Shown: positions 1-10,700 of the stretch, in pieces
Layout: each line of letters starts with the position of its first letter
Numbering within the stretch: the stretch's first letter is position 1
Source: Deltaproteobacteria bacterium
GTDB lineage: Bacteria > Myxococcota_A > Polyangia > Haliangiales > Haliangiaceae
Direction: 5' to 3'
Assembly (NCBI GenBank): GCA_020630875.1
Contig: JAHDIH010000001.1
Location: 496,001-560,000, forward strand
Length of the DNA stretch: 64,000 bases
Translations under genes and position numbers: made by a program
Notes under the pieces: generated by a model
Database searches by the model: none
What the model was told of the DNA's origin: nothing
Seen by the model: only the letters and a program-made list of their open reading frames with translations

Positions 1-183
1 TTGACTCATTATTTGGAGAATGAAACGCCCGTCGTCTCAGAATTGGGACCAGGGGAGTCCTTTCATATTGGGGCAGGCCTAAGGCATCGAATGAAAGCGA
101 TAGAAGACTGCAAAGTACTAGAAGTCTCGTCACCTGAGTTAGATGACCTCGTTCGCCTCAAAGATGACTTTGGTCGCGCTTAG
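1..183 (+). CDS. Cupin-domain protein, C-terminal end only
   Basis: The last 60 codons of a gene that begins before the window, ending at TAG 181-183. The residues GESFHIGAGLRHRM followed by a valine-rich strand and the ending VSSPELDDLVRLKDDFGR resemble the second cupin motif and tail of small mannose-6-phosphate-isomerase-like cupins. Such proteins form a small beta barrel that usually binds a metal, and their substrates vary. The true start and the metal-binding half are outside the window, so no function can be assigned. It converges on the protease gene with a gap of only 4 bases. Confidence 0.6.
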   Translation: MTHYLENETPVVSELGPGESFHIGAGLRHRMKAIEDCKVLEVSSPELDDLVRLKDDFGRA

Positions 184-187
184 CTTC

Positions 188-1276
188 CTAGCGGAAGTTT
201 GAAAAGCTTATCTCGTCGCCTGGTTGCGCCAACACCGTTTTGGATGGCTCCGAGCCGACTACGCCTTTGATCCATTCAAGCGCGTGGTTGGTACTAGAGT
301 AGAAACCAGGTTGATTTTGCGGACATCCTTGAAAGCCGTAGCTTACTACACCAACGTGTATCCATCCGTCGTCGCTTTGCTGAAGTAGCGGGCCACCACT
401 GTCACCACTACAGGATGACTTGTAGGTTCCTGGCGTGAGGTCTCCAGCACACACTTGGTCTTCCGCTGGGCAACGGTTGTCCGGAAGCAAGTCCAAGTCT
501 ACTTCTTGTAGAACCTGTGGCGTTCCTTGTCCGTTTCCGCTAGTGGTCCCCCAACCGATAGAGATCACTTCAGAGTCGGCCTTAGCAACGCCTTGAGTTT
601 TCATTTCATCGGTGAGAGCGATAGCTCTAGAGTAAGGGAAAGACTGTTTCAGTTTGATTAACGCGATGTCGTTACTTACTGAGCGAGGGTTGTACGATGG
701 ATGAATGACAACGTCGGCAACGGTTGCGTTAATGCCACCGTCGGTCCAGCGTTCACTGTTTAGTTTGATAATCGAAGGGGTAAAACCTTGCCCTCTGGTA
801 TCAACGCAATGGGCTGCGGTGAGTACCCAACTCCCGGTAATAAGAGCGCCACCGCAGTAGTGGGCGGTCTGGTTGCCATTTTGAATTTGAAGAGAGGCCA
901 TGAAAGGGTACTTTTCGATGCTTTGGACGTCGGTACCACCAATTATTTGTTGCTGTAGTCCAGGGCTGTCGAAATTTTCAGCGTGGTGGTTGGAAAATTG
1001 AAATGGAACTACTTGCCGAATGGCAACTGCGTCGCCAGTTGCTACCGATTCGTCGAACAAGAACCGACCATTTTCATCTGTAATGGTGGCGGGTTCGTCT
1101 GAGTTACGCAAACCGTCGTTGTTTTGGTCGACATAGACGATGACACCTTCGATGGGGTCTTCGCCTTTCTCTTGTTGGTTGTCTTGATTACGATCGAAAT
1201 AAATCGTTCCTGAAATATCAGTGCTTTCGTTCTGGCAGGCTGCGACAACAATTAGGAGGCAAAGGCATCTAAACAT
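188..1276 (-). CDS. Secreted trypsin-like serine protease lipoprotein (S1 family)
   Basis: Predicted S1 peptidase exported as a lipoprotein. The start used is ATG at 1276, giving a short signal MFRCLCLLIVVAAC with Cys14 as the lipidated residue. A TTG at 1291 in the same frame adds MYCRR and gives a more ordinary signal length, so the start is uncertain. After the signal comes a segment of about 70 residues (SGTIYFDRNQDNQQEKGEDP, then DQNNDGLRNSDEP) resembling SdrD B-type calcium-binding beta domains. The protease begins near IIGGTDVQ. The catalytic triad is visible: His in LTAAHC, Asp in NDIALIKL, Ser in CSGDSGGPLL. Several cysteines suggest disulfides, which fits a location outside the cytoplasm. 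The region before IIGG could act as a propeptide, because new N-termini at IIGG activate trypsins; that is inference. Substrate unknown. Confidence 0.88.
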   Translation of the reverse strand: MFRCLCLLIVVAACQNESTDISGTIYFDRNQDNQQEKGEDPIEGVIVYVDQNNDGLRNSDEPATITDENGRFLFDESVATGDAVAIRQVVPFQFSNHHAENFDSPGLQQQIIGGTDVQSIEKYPFMASLQIQNGNQTAHYCGGALITGSWVLTAAHCVDTRGQGFTPSIIKLNSERWTDGGINATVADVVIHPSYNPRSVSNDIALIKLKQSFPYSRAIALTDEMKTQGVAKADSEVISIGWGTTSGNGQGTPQVLQEVDLDLLPDNRCPAEDQVCAGDLTPGTYKSSCSGDSGGPLLQQSDDGWIHVGVVSYGFQGCPQNQPGFYSSTNHALEWIKGVVGSEPSKTVLAQPGDEISFSNFR

Positions 1277-1291
1277 TCGCCGACAATACAA

Positions 1292-1696
1292 TGGCAGTGC
1301 TTCAAATGAAAGTCTTGATAGTTCTTCGGGAACGAATAATTGCGCGGCACTTTAGACAGAACGCGTCATGAACAGAATTAATTTCGAAATGGAAATACAA
1401 CTTCGTCGGTGAAAGACAACAGACATCTTCGAAAGCACACGAACGCTTGGCCGCAAACTTTGGGTTTGAAAATAGTGATTTTATTGCAGCGGATTCGGTG
1501 AGAAATGTTTCACAGGACGTGCCGTACTTTGGCGGCTTCTCAAAAACCTGGATAATGGCCTTTGCGATACAGGCTGAATCACCAAGACCAAGGGAAGATC
1601 TCCAGAGAAGTGGAAGCACCTTACCGCACGAGCCCAATATTGTGAAGGGAGTTTATTTTCTCGGTTTTTCAGTAACTTGCGTGTAATATTGGATAA
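1292..1696. other. Intergenic region without a supported gene
   Basis: About 400 bases between the protease and the small membrane protein. Two open frames exist (minus strand 1302-1637, plus strand 1447-1686). Neither has a recognisable domain, signal or ribosome binding site, and their residue make-up looks like random translation. The stretch probably holds the promoters of the two divergent neighbours, but no clear -35/-10 pair was found. Confidence 0.5.
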
Positions 1697-1954
1697 ATGG
1701 ACTCTTTGGTAAAACCAGGTTCTACGACCCGAGCCTTGCTGTCTGGTATGGGCTCGTTCGTGCTGCCAGGCATTGGACAAGCACTCAACGGTAAAATAGA
1801 TCAAGCACTAGGGATGGCGACGGTCTGGTCTGGAGCGACTTTGGTTTGGTACCTGGGAGTGCCTGGACTAGCTCCCATCGCGTGGGTTGTTGCCGGAGCT
1901 ACTATGTTCTACAGCGCTGTCGACGCCTACCGAACGGTTCGCAAGCAGCGCTAA
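1697..1954 (+). CDS. Small TM2-like membrane protein
   Basis: An 85-residue protein starting at ATG 1697. It has two or three hydrophobic segments (near residues 18-34, 38-54 and 56-75) and a basic tail, YRTVRKQR. The motif PGIGQALNGKIDQALGM, with the pattern G-x-G-Q-x-x-x-G, resembles the first helix hairpin of TM2 and related small membrane proteins. Their function is unknown. It lies 43 bases before the MoxR gene on the same strand, so it may be co-transcribed, but nothing in the sequence ties it to that gene's role. Confidence 0.65.
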   Translation: MDSLVKPGSTTRALLSGMGSFVLPGIGQALNGKIDQALGMATVWSGATLVWYLGVPGLAPIAWVVAGATMFYSAVDAYRTVRKQR

Positions 1955-1997
1955 AGCCGGCTATTGACGATTTAGTGCGCTGTCGGTACAAGCTTCT

Positions 1998-2819
1998 ATG
2001 TCGGAATTTAATATTTTCCAAGGGACTAAGAATTACATCGCAAGCGAGGCCGTAAAACATGCGGTGAACGTCGCGAATGCGCTGGAGCGGCCGCTCCTGG
2101 TTCGCGGGGAACCCGGGACTGGTAAGACGCTTTTAGCTGAAAACATCGCAGAAGCTTTAGGGATGCCGCTGTTTCGGTGGCATGTGAAGTCTACTACAAA
2201 AGCCCAAGATGGTTTGTACGTCTACGACGCAGTAGAAAGACTGCAGGATAGTCGTTTTAACGATTCGGACGTAAGCGACATCTCAAAATATATAAAACTG
2301 GGACCGATGGGACAGGCTCTTTCAGCCGACCAGCGCGTCATTTTGTTGATCGATGAAATAGACAAAGCAGATATCGAATTTCCCAACGACTTACTGCTTG
2401 AGATTGATGCGATGCGATTTACCATCAGCGAAACAGGCGAAGAAATCGTCGCTAAGAAACGGCCGTTTGTTCTTATCACCAGCAACAATGAAAAGGAACT
2501 ACCTGACGCTTTCTTGCGCCGTTGCATTTTTCACTATATCGAATTTCCTGAAAAAGCGTTGATGAAGGAGATTGTTGAAGTCCACCATCCAGGACTAGAA
2601 GCGAAAGTAGTGGAGCAGTGCCTTGCTGTCTTTTATCAGTTGCGAGAGGTTAAGAACCTAAGAAAGCCGCCTTCTACTAGCGAATTGATTGATTGGATCT
2701 GCGCATTGCAAAAAGCCAACGTTGATCTGTCTTCTATCGGAGGAGGGATACCGTTTCTTGGAACGCTCATTAAGACGGAAGACGACTTTATTTCGATGAA
2801 AAAACGTGGCCTTGCTTAG
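1998..2819 (+). CDS. MoxR-family AAA ATPase
   Basis: A 273-residue MoxR/CbbQ-type AAA+ ATPase. Walker A is GEPGTGKT at residues 37-44 and Walker B is ILLIDE at about 115-120. An arginine-rich sensor stretch [13 protein letters not shown] follows. MoxR ATPases act as chaperones or metal-insertion helpers together with a von Willebrand factor A partner. The next gene is exactly such a partner: its GTG start at 2819 shares the last base of this gene's TAG stop, so the two are almost certainly translationally coupled. The length is normal for the family. The client protein is not evident, because neither neighbour encodes a known MoxR target such as CO dehydrogenase or RuBisCO. Confidence 0.9.
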   Translation: MSEFNIFQGTKNYIASEAVKHAVNVANALERPLLVRGEPGTGKTLLAENIAEALGMPLFRWHVKSTTKAQDGLYVYDAVERLQDSRFNDSDVSDISKYIKLGPMGQALSADQRVILLIDEIDKADIEFPNDLLLEIDAMRFTISETGEEIVAKKRPFVLITSNNEKELPDAFLRRCIFHYIEFPEKALMKEIVEVHHPGLEAKVVEQCLAVFYQLREVKNLRKPPSTSELIDWICALQKANVDLSSIGGGIPFLGTLIKTEDDFISMKKRGLA

Positions 2820-3997
2820 TGTTCGTTGACTTTCTATACGAACTCCGCGGTGCGGGGCTTTTGGTCTCCAGTCATGAGTGGCGTGTTTTGCTTGAAGGCT
2901 TAGCTAAAGGTCTGCATGGTTCCTCGCTTGATGGGTTTTACCGGCTGGCACGCCTGACTTGTGTCAAAGACACCAGTCAATACGACTTGTTCGATCAAGC
3001 TTTTCTTAAGTATTTTCGCAATGTAGCCTTTGAAGCGAGTGCTCTTACTCAGGAGCTTCTGGACTGGTTAAACAATCCCATTCAAAAAAAATTACTTTCT
3101 GACGAAGAGCGCGCGCTTTTAGAGTCTTTGGATCTAGAGCGACTTCGGGAAATGTTTGAAGAGCGGATGAAGGAACAAAAAGAGCGCCATGATGGCGGGA
3201 ATCGGTGGATCGGTACGGGAGGCACGTCTCCTTTTGGTCATGGCGGCACTCATCCTTCGGGCATCAGGATAGGTGGCCCAGGTGGCGGCCGATCAGCGAT
3301 GCAAATTGCTCATGAGAGGCGATTCAAAGACTACAGAAAAGATCTTGTGTTGGACGTCCGTCAAATCGATTTAGCGCTACGGAAACTTCGCATGCTGGGT
3401 AGAGAAGGGGCGGAAGAGGAACTGGATATAGAGCAAACAGTCGATAAGACTGGAAAAAATGCCGGTGATCTGTCCCTTGTCTTCAAAGCACCAAGGCGAA
3501 ATCAACTGAAACTAATATTACTCATGGACGTTGGCGGTTCGATGGACCCTTACGCAGAACTTGTAGGCCGCTTGTTTACCGCAGCTTCACGAGCCGGCCG
3601 GTTTTCCAAGTTTCGAAGCTACTACTTTCACAACTGCGTCTACGACGAAGTGTTCGAGGATGCTCAGTTTAGAAATGGAATAAAAGTAGAAGACCTGATT
3701 GCGAATTCTTCGCGTGACGAGCGGTTGGTCGTTGTTGGTGACGCACTAATGCACCCCGCTGAGATCCTTCATCCTGGAGGACATATCTATTATTATCATC
3801 ATAATCCGCGTGCGGGCATTGATTGGCTCAAAAGGCTTAGCGAGTATTACCGCTTTTCAGTGTGGCTCAATCCTGAGAAGAAGCGTTATTGGCCACGGAC
3901 AACCATAGAGGTGGTGGAGCAAGTATTCTCTATGCACGAGTTGACGCTAAATGGTTTAGAAGACGCCGTCTCTGATCTGCTGCGTCGTGGTAAGTAG
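2819..3997 (+). CDS. CoxE-like VWA-domain protein, partner of the MoxR ATPase
   Basis: A 392-residue protein with a GTG start overlapping the upstream stop by one base. The N-terminal 120 residues are helical and charged. A glycine-rich linker ([19 protein letters not shown], about residues 132-150) typical of CoxE-like proteins follows. The VWA domain starts near 230 with the metal-ion-dependent adhesion motif DVGGS at 237-241; the family form is DxSxS, and the second position here is Gly. This is a known variant in this branch. The protein probably works with the MoxR ATPase to remodel or load metal into a client complex. The pairing and tight spacing are the main functional evidence. Confidence 0.88.
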   Translation: MFVDFLYELRGAGLLVSSHEWRVLLEGLAKGLHGSSLDGFYRLARLTCVKDTSQYDLFDQAFLKYFRNVAFEASALTQELLDWLNNPIQKKLLSDEERALLESLDLERLREMFEERMKEQKERHDGGNRWIGTGGTSPFGHGGTHPSGIRIGGPGGGRSAMQIAHERRFKDYRKDLVLDVRQIDLALRKLRMLGREGAEEELDIEQTVDKTGKNAGDLSLVFKAPRRNQLKLILLMDVGGSMDPYAELVGRLFTAASRAGRFSKFRSYYFHNCVYDEVFEDAQFRNGIKVEDLIANSSRDERLVVVGDALMHPAEILHPGGHIYYYHHNPRAGIDWLKRLSEYYRFSVWLNPEKKRYWPRTTIEVVEQVFSMHELTLNGLEDAVSDLLRRGK

Positions 3998-4034
3998 CTG
4001 TCTTTTGGATGTGAAACGATAGTATGGTGATGAA

Positions 4035-5687
4035 GTGAAACGAAGTGCTGTCATTTTCTGGGCGCTATTGCTGTTTTGCTTCGTCTATTCTTTTCCCTAT
4101 TTCCCAAAGATTCATAGCGCCAATGAGCTCCCTCGAGTCTACTTGACCGACGCTGTCGTAGAAACAGGCGAATTTCACATTAACGATGGCGTGAGCCGGT
4201 TTGGAGCAACGGTCGATGTATCCCCGGACGGAAATAATTGCCGTCCGAGAAGACACAACTGTTATTCCAACAAAGCTCCTGGGTCGTCCTTTGTGGCTGC
4301 ACCTGGTTATCTACTAATAAAGAGAGTCTACGGCCTGGTAGGCGCGGAGTTTGGACTAGCAGAGATGGTTTGGGCTTGTCGTTTCTTCGGCGCCATTGTT
4401 CCCATGTTTCTTTTTCTTGGGTTGCTTAGCAGGTTCTTAAGTAACTTTCTGCCGACGAACAAAGCACGAGGAGTCATTGTCGTTTACGCACTTGGTTCTA
4501 TGGCCATGACGTATTCCGTGACGTTTTTTGCCCATCAACTTTCTGCAGCGTGTTTAGGAAGCGCGATGATTTTTCTTTATTACTGGAAGCAAACAGGAAA
4601 GAAAAGCCTACCTTTTTTCATCGGGATTGCTGGTGCCAGCGCAATTGTCGTTGACTATCAGGCCGCTTTTGGTGTGGTTCCTTTAGGTGTTTGGTTCCTT
4701 GTAATCGCCTACAAGCGTAAATCTTTGCCGCTAGGATGCGCGTTAGGTGGATTAGGATTCGCTATTCCGACGTCGCTGCTACTTTGGTACCACTACCGAT
4801 GTTTCGGTAGCCCATGGCTCACCGGTTATCACGTGACCGAAACATTTGCGTTCCATCATCAAAAGGGGTTTCTGGGGTTGGATCGGTTTAGGCCTGAAGC
4901 ATTCTTTGGATCATTCTTAGCGCCAGACCACGGACTGCTTATTTTCTCACCGTGGCTGATTTTTTCTGCAGTCGGTATGAAAAAGCTATTTTCGAAGCAT
5001 AGAGGGCTTGCTGTCAGCTGCACAGTAGTTGTGGCTATCTACATCGTATTTGTTTCTTCGATTTCTATGTGGCGCACGCACTGGCAGGTAGGCCCAAGGT
5101 ACATCACGGTGATGCTTCCGTTTTGCTTGTTAGGGTATGCTGCTTACGTCAAAGACGCTTCCAATGGTCGTTCAGTCAACCGTTTAGCAATTTTTGCGGC
5201 AGCCACTTTGCTTGTCAACGTACTGCTGTCTGGGCTTTCCGTGTGGTTCTTTTGCGTCGAAGCGGGACTTTTCCTTACTGCCATCCTGCTCTTTTTTAGG
5301 GATGAAAAAGCGACCTTACTGGCGGGGGCAGGGGGCGCTTCGATAGCGGTCTATTTGTCTTCTTCCGTTTTGTTTCCACATTTTCCGGATCGGTTTCCCA
5401 ATCCTTTAAGGGAAGTGACCCTGCAATTGATTTTGGATAACCACGCTCCTCCCAATATGGGGAGTTGGCTGAGCCATGGAACGATTTCGTTACTTCCGGT
5501 TTTCGTGGTGGCCTCAATCTTGATTTGGCGCTGGATATTCGTTCCGTTGCAACTAAATGGCAGGAGAGCCGCCGTTTCTGTGTTACTAGCAGTGGTTTGG
5601 TTGACAATGATAGGTAACGTCGCGGTAGGGGACGCAGCGGACCGGGCGGCCTACCGAGCTACGGTAGAGGGCTCTTTTCTTCCTTAG
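4035..5687 (+). CDS. Polytopic membrane protein, possible GT39/ArnT-like glycosyltransferase
   Basis: A 550-residue integral membrane protein with a GTG start at 4035. The first hydrophobic segment (about residues 5-20) is followed by a soluble loop of about 85 residues with acidic positions (LTDAVVETGEF) and the motif YSNKAPGSSFVAAPGYL. This layout resembles lipid-linked sugar transferases of the GT39/GT83 kind, where an acidic residue after the first helix is catalytic and a D/N-K-x-P-G motif follows. Ten or more further hydrophobic stretches continue to the end. Substrate and acceptor are unknown. It follows the VWA gene by 37 bases and ends in a 4-base stop overlap with the convergent AAA ATPase gene. 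Confidence 0.6.
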   Translation: MKRSAVIFWALLLFCFVYSFPYFPKIHSANELPRVYLTDAVVETGEFHINDGVSRFGATVDVSPDGNNCRPRRHNCYSNKAPGSSFVAAPGYLLIKRVYGLVGAEFGLAEMVWACRFFGAIVPMFLFLGLLSRFLSNFLPTNKARGVIVVYALGSMAMTYSVTFFAHQLSAACLGSAMIFLYYWKQTGKKSLPFFIGIAGASAIVVDYQAAFGVVPLGVWFLVIAYKRKSLPLGCALGGLGFAIPTSLLLWYHYRCFGSPWLTGYHVTETFAFHHQKGFLGLDRFRPEAFFGSFLAPDHGLLIFSPWLIFSAVGMKKLFSKHRGLAVSCTVVVAIYIVFVSSISMWRTHWQVGPRYITVMLPFCLLGYAAYVKDASNGRSVNRLAIFAAATLLVNVLLSGLSVWFFCVEAGLFLTAILLFFRDEKATLLAGAGGASIAVYLSSSVLFPHFPDRFPNPLREVTLQLILDNHAPPNMGSWLSHGTISLLPVFVVASILIWRWIFVPLQLNGRRAAVSVLLAVVWLTMIGNVAVGDAADRAAYRATVEGSFLP

Positions 5688-7690
5688 AGAACATGACCCA
5701 TGGTTCGATACTGCGCCTTTGCGGCTCGCTCTAAAAGTTCATGCGACAGCACGCTTCCTTCGTGAGCGGCAATGAACGCCGCAGAAAGAACTGAGTTGCG
5801 AATGTGGGCACCACTCATATTTGAGTATCGCTCCGCAAGTTTTTCAAAGTCAATGTCACCATCTATCGGCGCATCGGCAGGAATTTGCCTTTTCCAAAGT
5901 TCGATTCGTTCTTCGATCTCTGGTCTCCAGAAAACCACATGACCAGACAGCCGGCGCTTGAGGGCGTCATCGATACTGGTCTCTAAGTTTGTCGTTAGCA
6001 CGGTGACGCCACCAAAACTTTCAATTCTTTGCAGTAAGTAGTTAACCTCAAGGTTGGCGTAACGGTCGTTGGCCCCTTTCACTTCAGTTCGTTTTGCAAA
6101 GAGAGAGTCTGCTTCGTCAAACAGAAGCAAGGCATGTCCAGCCTCTGTGGCATCAAAGATTTTGCCAAGGTTCTTCTCTGTTTCGCCTACCCATTTTGAG
6201 GTTACTTTCGAGAGATCAACTTGGTAGAGCTCAAGTCCTAACTCTTTGGCAATTAGGCCAGCGACCATTGTTTTTCCTGTCCCTGGAGGTCCAGAGAATA
6301 ATATCGAAACACCAATGCCTTTGGCGACCTTAGAATGAAACCCCCAGTCGACGTAAACTTGATGAGCATGACGAATTCTAGAGATGACACTTTTCACTTG
6401 GGTTAGCGTGTCAGGAGCGAGTACCAGATCCTCCCAAGACTGCTTTGTATCCACTCTCGTTGCCAGTCCACCAAGGCGGTCCGCTACAGAACTTCGAACG
6501 CCCTCAGTGAGTTCATCAACCCCCATTTTTTCTTTTTTTTCTGATTCTGTAACCATGACTGCAGCGCTCACGGCATCCGCAATACCACCGGCACCCATCT
6601 TGTAGCCCATGCTCGCCGTTACTAGCGCTTCTTCGTCAAGATTGTGCTGTACGTGGTGTAGCGCTTGATCCCACAGGGTTCTCCGCGTTGAGGAGTCAGG
6701 GACGGGCCAGCTAGTACGTATGATGCGAGTGTTTACTGGCATCTCCAGACTTGCATGCTTGGTTGTAAAGAACACTGTCTCTTCAGCAGTCATGGCGAAA
6801 TCCGCTAACTCTCGCAACAATAATCCGCCGTCTTTGTCGTCGCTGGGAATTTCGTCAACATCACCAACGATAGGGACAGCATTTCTAAGTAGACATTCCC
6901 TACGAAGCGCTCTGAGATTTTTTCTTAGCTCGTCTACTTTCAGCCCCGCACGCCGCGCGTCGATGTACACGGCCTTCTTGCCAAATGAGGCAGCGGCCGC
7001 TGCCACAGCTGTTTTTCTCCCTGAGCCAAACGGCCCAGTAATCAAACTGACCAAAGGGCGGTTGGCCCCGACAATTTGCTTGATTCGGTCTAGCGACTGC
7101 GTTTGGCCTTCGTCGTGGGTCAGCGCTTCGGGAAGCTCGACCAGTCCACCTACTTCTTGCACTCTCGAGTCGACGATATCTTTTCCTTGCAGATACGCTG
7201 CAACTCTGATGGGAGTTGGCATGGGGCAAGCGGCCAGTACTACTTCATCAGCCAACGGTTCCAAAAGCCCATACTTTATCAAGGGGTGAGAAGATCGAAG
7301 GGACATGGTTAGTTCACGTGCTTGTCGTCCTCTAAGGTCGCATATCACAGCATGCAGAAGGAGGGTTGGTCCTTTTCGAGCATCGGAGCCAATCAATGCG
7401 ATCGCGTGAGGCAAGGTTCCTAAATCGGTACTCAATGCACAAGACGTCCAAAGGTATTCTAGTTCGAAGCGGTTTAAGTTTAGCCGTTTTGCCAGTCTCT
7501 CATCTGGCAGCTCACCTGGCATTTGTTCTCGAGCAACGGACAGATCATCAAGAATCGCTCCAAGACGTCCTTCCAACCTGTCGATGACTTCAGGGTTGGC
7601 ACCGTGAACTTTGCGTTCGGCTGCCAAACCAGCAAGAAAGTAGACTCGACGTAGTTCCAGATCGAACACTCGTTCTTGGATCGCTCCCAT
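5684..7690 (-). CDS. Tandem AAA ATPase, one degenerate and one intact module
   Basis: A 668-residue cytoplasmic ATPase. The start used is ATG at 7690 ([18 protein letters not shown]); an upstream extension of the same frame reads into the neighbour's leader and looks non-coding. Residues 1-180 form a helical winged-helix-like domain. The first AAA module has GPFGSGRKT at about 219-227 and a weak Walker B (IVGDVDEIP). The second is complete: GPPGTGKT at about 467-474, [11 protein letters not shown] at about 522 and an arginine-finger region [12 protein letters not shown]. The architecture resembles ATPases found beside contractile injection systems and other large assemblies, but no sheath or tube gene is present here. 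It is divergent from a giant TPR gene with a 100-base shared upstream region, which suggests but does not prove joint function. Confidence 0.85.
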   Translation of the reverse strand: MGAIQERVFDLELRRVYFLAGLAAERKVHGANPEVIDRLEGRLGAILDDLSVAREQMPGELPDERLAKRLNLNRFELEYLWTSCALSTDLGTLPHAIALIGSDARKGPTLLLHAVICDLRGRQARELTMSLRSSHPLIKYGLLEPLADEVVLAACPMPTPIRVAAYLQGKDIVDSRVQEVGGLVELPEALTHDEGQTQSLDRIKQIVGANRPLVSLITGPFGSGRKTAVAAAAASFGKKAVYIDARRAGLKVDELRKNLRALRRECLLRNAVPIVGDVDEIPSDDKDGGLLLRELADFAMTAEETVFFTTKHASLEMPVNTRIIRTSWPVPDSSTRRTLWDQALHHVQHNLDEEALVTASMGYKMGAGGIADAVSAAVMVTESEKKEKMGVDELTEGVRSSVADRLGGLATRVDTKQSWEDLVLAPDTLTQVKSVISRIRHAHQVYVDWGFHSKVAKGIGVSILFSGPPGTGKTMVAGLIAKELGLELYQVDLSKVTSKWVGETEKNLGKIFDATEAGHALLLFDEADSLFAKRTEVKGANDRYANLEVNYLLQRIESFGGVTVLTTNLETSIDDALKRRLSGHVVFWRPEIEERIELWKRQIPADAPIDGDIDFEKLAERYSNMSGAHIRNSVLSAAFIAAHEGSVLSHELLERAAKAQYRTMGHVL

Positions 7691-7790
7691 GTAGAAATAG
7701 TACCTCACTTGATGCAATAACCGGGCAGATTTACAGACAAATTTGTGGTTGTTGGTTTGCTGCCTGAGGGGGCTGCGCGTATCATGGGCC

Positions 7791-10700
7791 ATGTCGCTTA
7801 ACGGCAAAGATGAGCGTGAGCAGCAGCTTTTAGCTTTTGATTCTCCATCGGTTGTCGAACTAGCCCTGCGTGAAGGTGAGGAAACGAAGTACCTTAGACG
7901 ACTCAAGAGCCGGGACCTTGAAATACAAGAGTCCTCACCACTAGCGGCGAGTGTAGCTGCATATGAAATGGGCCATTTGTACGAGCACTACTTTTTGAAT
8001 GACGCGTTAGCATCAAAAGCGTACAGAAGGTCTCTTGGATTTAACTCTAGTTTTCATGCCAACCTTTGGTCGGTTCGTAATCTCTTTCATCGAAGGGGCC
8101 TGTGGCAACAAGCGATAAAGCTTGCGTTGGCCGAAAGAGAGAACAGCCACAAGCCGAGTCGTCGAGCAGGGGTTGATTTAGAAGTCGGACATATCTACGA
8201 GTTCGAGTTGGGGCAAACGGAGAAGGCAAAGACTTATTACGAGAGTGCGGTTAATGAGAAGACCGACTTCATTTTAGGTTGGATGATACTTCGTCGCATC
8301 GCGATAGCGGAAGGAGATACGGAAAGGGCAGTGGAATGCAGTGAACGTTTACTCGCCCTTTCTTTGTCCGACGAACTTGCGCAAGCTTTTCGTTACTTTC
8401 TCACAGTGGAAGCTTCAAAGCGTGGTGATTGGGATCGCGTGGCTCACTACTCCAAAGTTGGCGTCAACGGAAGCATTGGTAGAGAGTGGTTCGCAAAGAA
8501 GTTAATACTGGCTGGGATTCATTGCTCCGATGTGGACTTTCAAATTGCAGGGCTCTTTCCTTTGGCCTCCGCCCAAGAGCGAGACGGTCTTGAGCTTACT
8601 GGGACTTGTGGGGCGGCATGGTTTCAAATTGCGATGTTGCGCGAGTCGGAAAACCCCGAGCTTGCTTGGCAGGCGATAGAGAAGGCGCGAAACATTCTGC
8701 CAAACGACCCGATTGTATCGATGGCGCAAGCTAGACTCGCAGCGGCGACAGGCAGAGACACAGATGTGAGTGCCGCCCTAGATAAGCGGCTGGCAAAGGG
8801 CTCCTCTGTGGAAGATAAGTTGCTGGTGATTGCGCAAACAGCGGGAACCTTCAGGCGAAGCAACTCGCACCGCCAGATGGCTGATTTGTCTTATCGAGAG
8901 GAACTTGCTCCAGGATCTACGCTGCATGCTTCGCTGCTAGAGCTTCAGTTAATCAATGCTTCCAACTTATCCGGATTAGCGGAGCTTTACGAATCGATGG
9001 GGGAGCGGAGTGCCGAGGGGAATATACATGGTAAGTCTTCCGCCTCGTCTCCTTCGGAACCATTGATGGCAGCTTGGCATTTGATTGCGGCATCCGCTGT
9101 CTATCACAGTTTCGCTGAGCAATCGCAACGAGCCAAAAATTGCTTGGTTCGCGCGCAGGAGTTGGCGCCGTCATGGGAGGAACCGGTTGAAGCTCTTGCA
9201 AATCTGTTATTGGAGAATAACGACATTGATGGCGCGATTAATCAGTGGGGAAACTATTTGGGACGTAGTCAGGGCACGTCACACGCTTTCGCTGCAACGC
9301 GATTGCTTGATTTAGACCTGGGATATAAGAGTGTTTTCGCTTGTGATGCCCTGCGTGTAATTGCGGAACGAGACGGAAATGAAAGAGACTACTTTTTATG
9401 GGCGCATGCCTCGTTTCTACATGGTAAGTATGAAGATTCGATACGTGCGTGGGAAGCCCGTGCCGCATTAGCCAAAAGCAACAACCTTCGTGGGGAGTAC
9501 CTTGCAAGAGCTGGGCGGATCGCCATGGTTCAATTGGGTGACTTAGAACTCGCTGGAAGGCTATTTGCTGAGTCATTGGCAGCGGTTCCAGATCACTCCC
9601 TGGCTAGGTTTTCATTTTCCTTAACGCTTGCGGCACGAGAGAAATGGGAAGATTTAGTATCCTTTCTGCGAGAGGAGGGGAGAAAGCACGGAAAACCCTG
9701 GACCTATTGGGCCATTGATACCGCGCTTTCTCATGGCATGAGATTGGACGCCTCCGCACTGCTACTGGGAGTGATTGAGAGCGATCCAGCCGATGTTGAT
9801 GCGGTTTGGTGGTGGCTGAGAAATGCAGACTACGACAGTGATACACTTCATCAGGTAACGGAACGCGTGCGTTCTGTCTCTGGAACGCGGCACGCGAAGT
9901 ATTTGCTTGCTCATTACCTACAAGAAGATCGTCCCTCAAGTGCTTTGGATCTTTTGGGACCTCCAGGGGGGCCTCAGACCTGTGAGTTGCAGATAAAGTT
10001 GGCGGCTGAATCTAGAGACTTTACGTCGTTTGCGGAAGCCGCAATTACGTTGGGAGAGTTCTCTCCTAGACTCCTCGCGAGCATTCAGACGCAGATTGCG
10101 GTTCTAAGTTTGCTCGAGGACACCCCCATCGATACCGAGAATCAAAGTCTTAGTCCTACGGCAGCAATGGTCGGATTTTGGAGTGCCACCAAGAAGGGCG
10201 ACTTGGTGCAATCGTTTTCGCTACTTCGAAAGTTAGGTGCACTTGCGGCAGACGAAAATGATGATGCACTTAGCGAATACGTTGAAGCGCGCGGTTTGGC
10301 TCTCGCTTTCAGGTCGGGTGACGTCTCGATGTTGTCTGAAATTGTTGCGGATGTACTTGAGCGCGGCAGCGAAAAGTTAGTCGGTCTGGCGGTGGAGGCC
10401 AGCCGCTGCATCGGACTCGGAGAAACAGCCACAAGTGAATCCGTCCGAGAGCGGAGTATCATAAGAGCAGCAATATTTCGTCGGGCGCACGGGCTAACCG
10501 GAAACCCAGATTGGCTCGTTGCAGCTGTCGATATGCACTTACAGTCGGGAGAAACTAGGGCTGCAGAAGAAATTAGCACGGAGCTGTTAACAAGCTGCGA
10601 ACTTACACTCAGCGTTCTTCTATGCATTTACAGAACAGCTTGCCAATCGGGAAACAGTACTTTGATTTCCGCCATTGCAGGTAAACTGTCTCAAAGTGAG

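Noticed and set aside
1302..1686. Two short frames between the protease and the TM2-like gene
   Set aside because: No domain, no start signal, and composition like random translation.
6720..7289. A 189-codon plus-strand frame opposite the double-AAA gene
   Set aside because: Low-complexity Ser/Thr-rich translation antisense to a clear ATPase gene.
7743..7790. Longer N-terminus of the first giant TPR protein
   Set aside because: The extra 16 residues (MWLLVCCLRGLRVSWA) come from leader sequence; ATG 7791 gives a normal charged start.
7691..7906. Longer N-terminus of the double-AAA ATPase (72 extra residues)
   Set aside because: The extension reads through the neighbour's 5' end and has Ser/Arg-rich random composition.
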